Shown here in pieces: positions 24,229 to 33,300 of a stretch of DNA of 64,000 nucleotides; position 1 is the first letter of the stretch, and each line of letters starts with the position of its first letter. A program made the translations under genes and the position numbers. The notes beneath the pieces are model-generated. The model saw only the letters and a program-made list of their open reading frames with translations. It had not been told where the DNA came from and made no database searches. The stretch is from Allobosea sp. BH3. Its GTDB lineage: Bacteria; Pseudomonadota; Alphaproteobacteria; Rhizobiales; Beijerinckiaceae. The DNA is taken from positions 1 to 64,000 of the forward strand of contig NZ_JAIMCA010000003.1 of the NCBI RefSeq assembly GCF_025499465.1. Reading direction: 5' to 3'.

Positions 24229-27200
24229 TCAATGCCCCGGGCGTGCCGGGGCCGAGTCACCACCGAGCAGCTCGTCGTCCTTCGCTTTCCCGCGCACGCG
24301 CTCCCGCATCCACTGGAAGACGACATAGAGCATCGGGACCAGGAAGATGCCGAACAGCGAGGCGAAGAGCATGCCGCCGAAGACCGGCGTGCCGACAGCC
24401 CTGCGGCTGAGCGCGCCCGCGCCGGTGGCGATGACCAGCGGGAGCAGGCCGAGGATGAAGGCAAAGCTCGTCATCATCACCGGCCGGAACCGGAGCCTTG
24501 CTCCTGAAATGGCGGATTCGTGGATCGACTCGCCCTTGGCCCGTTGCTCCAGGGCGAATTCGACGATCAGGATGCCGTTCTTGGCTGCGAGGGCGATCAG
24601 TACGACGAGCCCGATCTGCGCATAGACCCCGAGGCTGACGCCGGTAATTGCGATCGATGCGACGGCGCCCATGATCGCAGCGGAGACCGAGAGCAGCACC
24701 GCGACCGGCACGTTCCAGCTTTCGTAGAGCGCGACCAAAAAGAGATAGGCGAACAACACCGCGAGCGCGAGAACGGCGCCCGTGCGGCCACTTGCGGCCT
24801 TTTCCTGAAGTGCGGTGCCCGTCCATTCGAAGCCGTAGCCGGCCGGCAGCGTGGTCGCCGAGATTCGCTCCATCGCGGCGAGCGACTCGCCCGAGCTGAC
24901 GCCCGGCCTGCCAGAGCCGTTGATGATCACGGCGCGATAGCCGTTATAGCGTGTCAGTGCCTGCGGACCGGTGACGAGGCGCACCTGCGCGATGGCGTTG
25001 ATCGGCACCATCGTGCCCGCATTGTTGCGGACATAGATCCTGCCGATGTCGGTGACGGAGCTGCGGAAGGGCGTCTCGGCCTGGACATTGACCTGCCAGG
25101 TGCGGCCGAAGACGTTGAAGTCGTTGACGTAGTAGCCGCCCAGCGTGGCCTGCAGGGCGCTGAAGACGTCGGCGATCTGCACGCCGAGCACCTGTGCCTT
25201 GTCGCGATCGATGTCGAGATAGATCTGCGGCGTGTCGGCGGCGAAGGTACTGAACACGGCGGCGAGCTCGGGCTGCTGGTTGGCGGCGACGAGCAGGCCG
25301 CGCATGGTCGCGGCGATATCGGTCGGCGATTGCCCCTGCAGTGCCTCCAGCACGTACTGGAAGCCGCCGGTGCTGCCGAGGCCGATGATCGGCGGCAGGT
25401 TGAACGGGAAGACCGTCGCCTGTTGGACCGCTGCCAGGTGCGGCCGGAGGATGCCGATGATGCCGTTGGCGCTCTGCGCCGCGGCCTTGCGGTCCTCGAA
25501 CGGCTTGAGGCGGACGACGAAGAAGGCCTGGTTTGAGGAGGCGAGGCCGTCGATGAAATTGAAGCCGACGACCGAGAGCACGCCTTCGACGCCGTCGATC
25601 GGCCGGACGATGTTCTCGACCTGCTCGACCACCGCTGCGGTGCGGTTCACCGAGGCGCCCTCCGGCAGGCGCATGGCGATGAAGAACGCGCCCTGATCCT
25701 CTTCCGGCAGGAAGCTCTGCGGCGTGGTGACGAACAACCAGCCGGTCGTCGCGACGATGCCGGCGAGCACGAACACCACCACGATCGCGATGCGCACGAG
25801 GCGCCGGACGATGGATGCGTAGCCGTCGCGGACCTTGTCGATGCCGTTCATCACGTAGCGCATGGGGCCGCCGGTGCCGTGGCTGCGCGTGATCAGGAGG
25901 GAGCACAGCGCCGGGCTCAGCGTCAGCGCGTTGACGGCCGAGATCAGCATCGCGACCGAAACGGCGACGGCGAACTGCCGGAAAAGCTGGCCGCTGATGC
26001 CGGGGATGAAGGCGACGGGCACGAAGACCGCCAGCAGGACGAAGGTGATCGCAATGATCGGGCCGGTGATCTCGGCCATCGCCTTCTTGGTCGCCTCTGC
26101 AATGGTGAGGTCCGGCTCCTCCTCGACGACGCGCTCCACGTTCTCGATGACCACGATGGCGTCGTCGACGACGATGCCGATGGCGAGCACGAGCGCCAGA
26201 AGCGAGACGGTGTTGGCCGTGTACCCGATCATCAGCATCACGGCGAAGGTGCCGATGATCGAGACCGGCACCGCGATCAGGGGAATGATCGTCGTCCTGA
26301 GCTTGCCGAGGAAGAGGAAGACCACGATGCCGACCAGGATGAAGGCCTCGCCGAGCGTCTTGATGACCTCGTCGATCGTGGCGCTCACGAACACGGTCGT
26401 GTCGAAGAAGATGCCGTGGCTGAGGTCGTCCGGGAAGCGCTTGGACAGCTCCTCCATCGTCGCACGCACGCGTGTGGCGACCTCGATCGCGTTGGCGCCG
26501 GGCGACTGATAGATGCCCATGGCCGCGCCGGGAGCGCCGTTGAAGCGACTGTAGCGATCGGAGGTGCGCGAGCCCATCTCGACGCGGGCGACGTCCTTGA
26601 CCCGCACCACCGACCCTCCGGGATTGGTCCGCAGGACGATGTTGGAGAACTCTTCGGGCTTGGTCAGCCGGCCCTGCGTCTTGACGGTGAGCTGGTACTG
26701 CTGGTCGCTGCTGACCGGCGCGGCGCCGATGCGCCCGAGCGCCGCCTGCACATTCTGCCCCTGGACGGCCGTGATGACGTCGCTCGGCGTCAGGCTGAGC
26801 GCCGTCAGCTTGGTGGGGTCGAGCCAGACCCTGAGCGAATAGTCGAGCGGGCCGAACAGGCTGACCTGGCCGACGCCCGGAATGCGCGCCAGGGCGTCGA
26901 TGATGTTGATGGTGGCGTAGTTGCTCAGATAGAGCGAATCGAAGCTGTGCTTGGGCGAATGGATCTCGACCACCTGCAGCAGCGCCGCCGACTTCTTGCG
27001 AATGGTCAGGCCCTGGCGAGACACTTCGCTCGGCAACTGCGGGGTCGCGAGCGCGGCGCGGTTCTGCACGTTGACCGTGTTGATGTCGGGGTTCGTGCCG
27101 AGCGCGAAGGTGACGGTCAGGGAGTAGCTGCCGTCGGCGCCGCTGGTCGACTGGTAGTAGAGCGCGTTGTCGACGCCGTTGATCTGCTGCTCGATCGGCT

Positions 27201-27390
27201 GGGCGACCGTGGTCTCCACCACCTCCGCGTCGGCGCCCGGATAGTTCGCCGTCAGCGAAACCTGCGGCGGCACGATATCAGGGAACTGTGCGACCGGAAT
27301 CGAGAAGATGGCGAGAATGCCCGCCAGCGTGATCACGATCGAGATGACGAAGGCGAGCCGCGGCCGGTCGACGAAGACGGAGGAGATCAA
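24229..27390 (-). CDS. RND efflux transporter, inner-membrane pump (AcrB/MexF-like)
   Basis: 1053 residues, standard length of HAE1-type RND pumps. The start is TTG at 27390, with GGAGG 7 bases before it, and is 3 bases past the adaptor stop. Opening [23 protein letters not shown] and the internal [17 protein letters not shown] segment, which carries the proton-relay Asp pair, are standard. Two large periplasmic loops and 12 membrane helices are expected from family knowledge. It would export hydrophobic compounds with the adaptor encoded just upstream; no outer-membrane channel gene is adjacent. Convergent with the DUF2272 gene. Confidence 0.93.
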   Translation of the reverse strand: MISSVFVDRPRLAFVISIVITLAGILAIFSIPVAQFPDIVPPQVSLTANYPGADAEVVETTVAQPIEQQINGVDNALYYQSTSGADGSYSLTVTFALGTNPDINTVNVQNRAALATPQLPSEVSRQGLTIRKKSAALLQVVEIHSPKHSFDSLYLSNYATINIIDALARIPGVGQVSLFGPLDYSLRVWLDPTKLTALSLTPSDVITAVQGQNVQAALGRIGAAPVSSDQQYQLTVKTQGRLTKPEEFSNIVLRTNPGGSVVRVKDVARVEMGSRTSDRYSRFNGAPGAAMGIYQSPGANAIEVATRVRATMEELSKRFPDDLSHGIFFDTTVFVSATIDEVIKTLGEAFILVGIVVFLFLGKLRTTIIPLIAVPVSIIGTFAVMLMIGYTANTVSLLALVLAIGIVVDDAIVVIENVERVVEEEPDLTIAEATKKAMAEITGPIIAITFVLLAVFVPVAFIPGISGQLFRQFAVAVSVAMLISAVNALTLSPALCSLLITRSHGTGGPMRYVMNGIDKVRDGYASIVRRLVRIAIVVVFVLAGIVATTGWLFVTTPQSFLPEEDQGAFFIAMRLPEGASVNRTAAVVEQVENIVRPIDGVEGVLSVVGFNFIDGLASSNQAFFVVRLKPFEDRKAAAQSANGIIGILRPHLAAVQQATVFPFNLPPIIGLGSTGGFQYVLEALQGQSPTDIAATMRGLLVAANQQPELAAVFSTFAADTPQIYLDIDRDKAQVLGVQIADVFSALQATLGGYYVNDFNVFGRTWQVNVQAETPFRSSVTDIGRIYVRNNAGTMVPINAIAQVRLVTGPQALTRYNGYRAVIINGSGRPGVSSGESLAAMERISATTLPAGYGFEWTGTALQEKAASGRTGAVLALAVLFAYLFLVALYESWNVPVAVLLSVSAAIMGAVASIAITGVSLGVYAQIGLVVLIALAAKNGILIVEFALEQRAKGESIHESAISGARLRFRPVMMTSFAFILGLLPLVIATGAGALSRRAVGTPVFGGMLFASLFGIFLVPMLYVVFQWMRERVRGKAKDDELLGGDSAPARPGH

Positions 27391-27393
27391 GGC

Positions 27394-28527
27394 TCAACCT
27401 CCGCTGGCCGGAGCGAACGGCGTCGCGGTCACCGTCAAGCCGGGACGGACCTTCAGGACGCCGTCGACGATGACGTTCTCGCCCTCTTCAAGCCCGGAAT
27501 CGACGACGAAATCGGCGCCTTGCTGCGTTCCCAGCCGGATCCGGCGCTGCTGGACCTTGTTGTCCTTGTCGACGACCAGGACATAGCTGCCGGCTTGGTC
27601 GACCTGGACCGCCGCCTGCGGCACGACGAGGCGAGGCTGCTCGCGGCGCTCGCGGATTTCGACCGAGACGAACTCGCCGTCGATGAGTCGGCGCTCCGGA
27701 TTGGGCAGCGTCGCGCGCATGGTCACGGTGTCGGTCTGCTGGTCGACCTGCGGATCGGTGTAGTTCCACACCCCGGCATGGGCGTATTCCTTGCCGGTCG
27801 GCAGGCGAACGACGATCGAGATCTTGGACTGGCCACCATCCTCCTGCTTGCGCTGATCCCGGATCTCCTCGAGCTGTCGGACGCTGACCTGGAACAGGAC
27901 ATACATCGGGTCCTGGCTGACGATGGTCGCGAGTGGGGAGCTGGTGGGGCCGACGAGGTTGCCTTGCGTATAGGTGGTGCGGCCGATGCGGCCGGCTATC
28001 GGGGCGATGACGTCGGTGTAGCGGAGATTCTCCTTGGCCTGGGTCAGAGCCGCCTCGTTCTGCAGGACCTGCGCATGGGCCATGTCGAGGCCCGCGCGGT
28101 TGCTGTCGAGCGTCGCCTGCGACACCGCCTGCGTCTTCACCAGGTCGAGCGAGCGGTTGTAGGTGAGCTGAGCATTCAGCTCCGCGGCCTTGGCCGAGGC
28201 GACATTGGCCTCCGCCTGGTCGACCTGCGCCTGATACTGCACCTTCTCGATCTGGTAGAGCACCTCTCCGGCCTTGACGTCCTGCCCCTCGGTGAACTGC
28301 ACCTTTTCGAGGAAGCCCTGGACGCGCGCCATCAACGACACGCTCTCAGGCGCCTTGATGCGGCCCACGAAGGAGTAGGTCCAGGTCACGCCCTTCTTGG
28401 CGGCGGCCATGACGCCCACGGCGGGCGGAGGAGGGGCGGACGGGGGATGCGAGGCTTGCCGCTCGTTGCAGGCGCCGAGCAGGAGCGCCAAGGCTGCGAC
28501 CGAGGCGAACAATCGAAATGCCATCAT
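27394..28527 (-). CDS. RND efflux periplasmic adaptor (membrane fusion) lipoprotein
   Basis: 377 residues. The N-terminus MMAFRLFASVAALALLLGAC has a lipobox (LGAC), so it is a lipoprotein anchored in the inner membrane. Typical adaptor parts are seen: SLMARVQGFLEKVQFTEGQDVKAGEVLYQIE (lipoyl), a coiled-coil hairpin region with KTQAVSQATLDSN, and a C-terminal beta-barrel ending near VKVRPGLTV. Start is ATG-ATG; either Met may be used. It bridges the pump to an outer-membrane channel encoded elsewhere. Confidence 0.93.
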   Translation of the reverse strand: MMAFRLFASVAALALLLGACNERQASHPPSAPPPPAVGVMAAAKKGVTWTYSFVGRIKAPESVSLMARVQGFLEKVQFTEGQDVKAGEVLYQIEKVQYQAQVDQAEANVASAKAAELNAQLTYNRSLDLVKTQAVSQATLDSNRAGLDMAHAQVLQNEAALTQAKENLRYTDVIAPIAGRIGRTTYTQGNLVGPTSSPLATIVSQDPMYVLFQVSVRQLEEIRDQRKQEDGGQSKISIVVRLPTGKEYAHAGVWNYTDPQVDQQTDTVTMRATLPNPERRLIDGEFVSVEIRERREQPRLVVPQAAVQVDQAGSYVLVVDKDNKVQQRRIRLGTQQGADFVVDSGLEEGENVIVDGVLKVRPGLTVTATPFAPASGG

Positions 28528-28704
28528 AACCCCCGCATGATTGACCCAGAGATCAGCTGCGTTCGACTGCCTACAATGCCGACATCCGTCGCTTTTGATA
28601 GAGCAACGCCCATCACAATTTCATCGGAACCCAATAACACACACAGATAATCTCCTGATGGTGCCTGTTCCGCCATGCGTGCCGGCTTCTCGGCGTCAGT
28701 GCGG

Positions 28705-28915
28705 CGAAAGGCGCGCACTTGCCGCAGCAGGACCGGAGCCGAGATCGCTAGTCCCAGCGCCATCGAGGCTGGCGTGGCGACGATCATGAGCAGCGAGCCG
28801 AGGCCGATCAGCCAGCGCGCCCAGCCTTTCAGCGGCGCAAGCAGCCAACCCGCGAAGGCGACCGAAAGCAAGGTGACGCTGACGATGCAGACGGCCGTGG
28901 AGCCGGCATGCTCGG
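28705..28915 (-). pseudogene. Possible remnant of a TRAP transporter fused permease C-terminus
   Basis: A minus-strand frame (open from 29069 to 28524) contains FAGWLLAPLKGWARWLIGLGSLLMI and GLAISAPVLLRQ, the two-helix ending I associate with the C-terminal part of TAXI-type TRAP fused permeases. No upstream permease body, start or partner genes are present, and the sequence on both sides has base use unlike a gene. It looks like a decayed fragment. Alternatively it is a chance hydrophobic frame. Confidence 0.4.
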
Positions 28916-29388
28916 CTCGGAAGGACTGGCATCGCAGGCGATCGCAGCCCAGTTGAGGCGTTCTTTCGCTCGACAGGGCCCAATCAGCGGCCGTGATAGG
29001 GGGCCATGGAGGCGGGGGCAGACGAGTGCCGCTCTCAAGACGGCGCGCCGACGCAGCGCGCCTATTCAAATGAAGCTCGAATGAGCGCGCCGCGGGCGCG
29101 GCACTTCGTTGACGAATGCGAATTCGGGAGAGCGATTTGCCCAGCGTGCGAGGGCGCTCTCCGGCCGGGACAGGAAGCGCTCGGCCTGCTTACAGGCGCG
29201 CTCCGGCAATGAAGCGAGCTGGACCGGGAATCTCAGAAACAACGCCAGCTTTGCCGTCTCAGCATTTCCTGCCGCGGTCTGGATGCCGGTTTTTGCCGTC
29301 TCGGAGACAGTCCCGACAATTTGAACTTCTGCATTCGCCTTCATTTAACCGTCGCACAGGCGTCACAGGGCGACGCTATCGCAGTCAC
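28916..29388. other. Low-information intergenic stretch with one weak ORF
   Basis: No strongly supported gene. A minus-strand frame at 29066-29344 (92 residues beginning MKANAEVQIVGTVSETAK) has an amphipathic, phasin-like look but no ribosome-binding site. I record it without claiming a gene. The stretch must also contain the promoter for the DeoR gene. Confidence 0.3.
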
Positions 29389-30201
29389 ATGAACATGAAT
29401 GGCATTCATTTGAACACCGCGATGGGTTCCGACGGGCGGCAGACGGCTATTGCCGAAATGCTGCGCAGCAGGGATTTCATCAGTGTCGAAGAGCTGGCGG
29501 CGCATTTCGCCGTCGCCACCCAGACGATCCGGCGCGATCTCGTCGCGCTCTGCGATATGGGCGTCGCCAGGCGCCGGCATGGTGGCATCGAAAGCCTCGC
29601 CCGCAGCGGGAACCTCACATTCAAGGACCGTCGCGTGCTGAACCGCGAAGCCAAGCAGAGCATTGCGGCGAGCGTCGCGAGCCGCGTGGGCGACGGAGAA
29701 TCGATCTCGCTGGGCATCGGCACCACCGTGCAGTTCGTCGCGGAGGCCCTGCTGGCGCACCGGCAGCTCAAGATCGTGACGAACAACCTGCCGCTTGCGG
29801 TGATGGTCGGGCAGAACTCCGATTTCTCGCTGGCGATCGCCGGGGGCACCGTCCGCGGCGGCGATCTCGACGTCTGCGGATCGACGGTCGACGCCTTCTT
29901 CGCGTCCTACAAGGTCGACATCGCGATCTTCGGCGTCGGCGGTATCGATGCGGACGGCTCGCTGCTCGATTTCTCGGAGGAGGAGGTGCGCGCCCGCGAG
30001 GCGATGCTGCGCAACTGCCGCAGATCCTACCTCGTGCTGGATTCCTCGAAGTTCACGCGCCCGGCCCATGTCCATGGCGGGCACATCGATCAGGTCACCG
30101 CGGTGTTCTGCGAGACAGAGCCGCCGACGGCGATCCGCCAGATGCTGGATCATTCCGGCGTCCAGCTCGTCACGAGCGCGGAGGCGGCCGTGAGGCCGTA
30201 G
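29389..30201 (+). CDS. DeoR/GlpR-family transcriptional regulator
   Basis: 270 residues from the ATG at 29389; further in-frame Met codons at 29395 and 29422 are alternatives, and none has a good ribosome site. The N-terminal DeoR helix-turn-helix reads DFISVEELAAHFAVATQTIRRDL, with RRRHGGI following, as in GlpR. The C-terminal DeoR sensor domain contains GIGTTVQFVAEAL and IFGVGGIDADGSLLDFS. Such regulators respond to phosphorylated sugars or glycerol 3-phosphate. The next gene encodes a secreted glycerophosphodiesterase, so glycerol-phosphate sensing is a reasonable inference. Confidence 0.9.
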   Translation: MNMNGIHLNTAMGSDGRQTAIAEMLRSRDFISVEELAAHFAVATQTIRRDLVALCDMGVARRRHGGIESLARSGNLTFKDRRVLNREAKQSIAASVASRVGDGESISLGIGTTVQFVAEALLAHRQLKIVTNNLPLAVMVGQNSDFSLAIAGGTVRGGDLDVCGSTVDAFFASYKVDIAIFGVGGIDADGSLLDFSEEEVRAREAMLRNCRRSYLVLDSSKFTRPAHVHGGHIDQVTAVFCETEPPTAIRQMLDHSGVQLVTSAEAAVRP

Positions 30202-30215
30202 CCCAACGAGAAGAG

Positions 30216-30237
30216 GCTGCGCCCACACGGGCGCAGC
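30216..30237 (+). terminator. Possible terminator hairpin after the DeoR gene
   Basis: GCTGCGCCC, loop ACAC, GGGCGCAGC: a perfect 9-bp stem 15 bases after the DeoR stop, followed by TCGTCATCC rather than a T run. It may terminate weakly or act as an RNA-stability hairpin. Confidence 0.45.
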
Positions 30238-30324
30238 TCGTCATCCCAATCCGACTTTTACGAATGCCCGCAGCATACCCGCTGCCGGGAACGACCGACT
30301 ATTGCCTGTTTCTGGAGATGAGTC

Positions 30325-33300
30325 ATGGCTGACCAGCCCGTTCTTTACGCCCATCGCGGCACCAACCCCTACACGGACAACGAGGCGGACGCTTACAAGT
30401 GGGCGTTCAAGTACGGTGCCGACTTCATCGAGATCGACCTCCGTCTGACCAAGGATGGCGAGTTGGTCAGCTATCATGACGATCTTCCGGGCGGCATCGC
30501 CAACATGACCTATGCCGAGGTGAAGGCAGCGGTCCCAGGCATCATCACCTTCGACCAGATCATCGCGCTGACGAAGCAGATGGAGCTCGAGACCGGCCGC
30601 AAGCTCGGAATCTTGGTCGAGACCAAGAGCACGGGCTACGCGACCTATGACGCCATGCTGGCCGATCTCGTCGCGGCCGACTTCGCCGATCCGGAGCGGA
30701 TCGTCTTCCAGACCTTCGCGACCGACCACAAGGTCCTCCGCGACCTGATGGACGACAAATACGACGTCGATTTCCCGCTGGTCTGGCTGACCGACAACAT
30801 CACTGACGCGAAGATCGCCAACGTCACGAACCCGCAGGGTACGATGGGTGAACTGGACGGCCTTGCGCCGCAGATGGCGCTGATCACGAAGGAGACGGTT
30901 GCGGCTGCGCAGGCGGCCGGCCTCAAGGTCAATGGCTGGACCGTCGCGGGCAACGAATCCGACGTCCGCAACGCCCTCAGCCTGGGCGTCGACGGCATTA
31001 TCAACGACAACACGCAGCTCGCCCGTCCGGCGCTCGAAAAGCTCCTCAACGGTGCGACCGTCGTCTATGGCACGGATCTCGGAACCGAAATCAACGGCGG
31101 CACCGACGAGGATGTCATCTACGCCATGTCGGGCGATGACATCGTCCGCGGCGGCCTCGGTGACGATGTGCTCTACGGCGATGCCGGCAACGACCTGCTC
31201 TTCGGCGGCGCCGGCAACGACCGTCTCGTCGGCGGTTCGGGCAACGACTACCTCGCCGGCGGCACGGGGGCGGACATTCTCTCCGGCGGCGCCGGCAACG
31301 ATGTGATCGTCGCGACGGGCGACCAGGTGGTCTTCCGCGCCGGCGACGGCATCGATCTTGTCTCGCTCGACTCGACCAGCACGATCGTCTTCGACGGCGT
31401 AGCCCCGGCCGGCGTCAGCGTCATCCGCAACGGCAACAACCTGATCATCCGCGCGGGCAACGACGCGCTCGTTCTGCTCAACGGCGTCGATCCGGCGCAT
31501 CTGCCCGCCTCGATCACCACCGCCGACGGCTTCACGCTGACCGGCGCACAGCTTGCGGCGCTCGCCGTGGACGGCACCGATGCCGAGGTCGCGGCCGTGC
31601 TGCCCGGCCTTCAGGACCTGCTCGCCAACGCGCCCGCCCTCGCCATCCCCTCCTCGGTCGCGGTCGGCACCGATCTCGTCGCCGCAGGCGATTTCCCCGA
31701 GGGCACTCTTTCCTATGATGTCCCGAGCGTCGAGACCGGCGCGGTCTATCGCCTGAGCTTCTCGCTGGCGGACCTGCCGACGGGCGATGACGGTGTGCGT
31801 GTCCTCTGGGGCGGTCAGGTGATCTTCGAGGGCGTCCCGTCCGCTGGCGGCGACAAGCTGCATTTCATGCTCAAGGGCGGTGCGGGCGACGGCTCCAACG
31901 ACCTCGTCTTCGAGGGCGCGGGCGAGAGCTTCGGCGCCACGCTCGACGATCTCCGCCTGTTGAAGGTCGCCGATCCGGTGCTGCCGAGCCCCGGCAACGT
32001 CGCGCCGGAGACCCCGGATGTCGATCTCGTCATCAGCCAGGATGTCCCGTTCAGCGGCAAGGTCGTGGCCACCGACGCCAATGGCGACACGCTGACCTAC
32101 AGCCTCGGCGACGGCCCCGCCCATGGCACGCTCGTCTTCAATGCGGACGGAACCTACAGGTACACGCCGGCTGCCGGCTTCACCGGCGCCGACAGCTTCA
32201 GCTATCTGGTGAATGACGGGCATGGCGGCATCGTCGAGTCGACCGTCGACTTCACCGTCGCGCAGGGCATCCTTCTCGGCACCGACCTGATGGTGAACGG
32301 CAGCTTCGAGGACATCAGCGAGTCCTCCGGCAACAACGGCCCCAGCGACTGGGGCTACCGTAACCAGGACGGCCAGATCCTCGGCTGGACCAACGTCAAC
32401 AACAAGCGCATCGAGCAGCACTGGGACAACTATGGCGGCGTCGTCGCCAAGGATGGCCGGATGTGGATCGACATGGACCATTCGCAGACGGGAACGACCG
32501 TCGACCGGATCGGCCAGTCCATCGCCCATGTCGAGACTGATGCGACCTATCGGGTGAGCTTCTCGCTCTCCGACTCCGACAGGAACAACTACGACGACGG
32601 CGTGATCGTGCTGTGGAATGGCGAGGTCATCTTCGACGGCCTGCCGCCGCAGACCAGCGCAAGCTGGACGACGCTGAGCTTCGAGGTGAAGGGTGGCTCC
32701 GGCAACGGCACGAACCGCCTCGAGTTCATCGACAAGGGCGTGACCGACTCCTGGGGCGCAGGCACGGCGCTGGACGATGTGCGCTTCGTCAAGATCGCGA
32801 ATGTCGGCGATACCCTGCCGGCGAACCAGGCGCCGACAGCTGTCGACGGCCAGGCCCAGGGCCTGAAGGACACGGTCATCTCCGGTCAGCTCTCGGCAAC
32901 GGACCAGGACGCCGACAGCTCTCTGATCTACAGCCTCGGGACGGCAGCGGCCCACGGCACGGTCTTCGTCTACACGGACGGCACCTATCGCTACACGCCC
33001 ACCGCCGGCTTCAGCGGCGCGGACAGCTTCACCTACCTGGTGGATGACGGCCGAGGCGGCAAGGACACCGCAACCGTGAACCTGACCGTCAAGTCGTCGA
33101 CGTCGCAGGTGGCGATTGGCACCGACCTCATCGTCAACGGCAGCTTCGAGGACATCAGCGAGTCCAGCGGCTACAATGGCGGGGCCGACTGGGGCTACCG
33201 GAACTTAGACGGTCAGATCCTCGGCTGGACGAACGCCAACTTCAAGCGCATCGAGCAGCACCTCGACAATTATGGCGGCGTCGTTGCCAAGGATGGCAAG

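Noticed and set aside
25879..28650. A 923-codon frame on the plus strand opposite RND pair 1
   Set aside because: Asp/Arg/Gly-rich shadow sequence without motifs, fully covered by recognised pump and adaptor genes.
30241..32955. A 904-codon frame on the minus strand opposite the GDPD-RTX gene
   Set aside because: It is the mirror of a repetitive GC-rich gene, has a low-complexity Arg/Asp/Val composition, and no domain or ribosome site. The plus-strand gene has clear motifs and termination signals.
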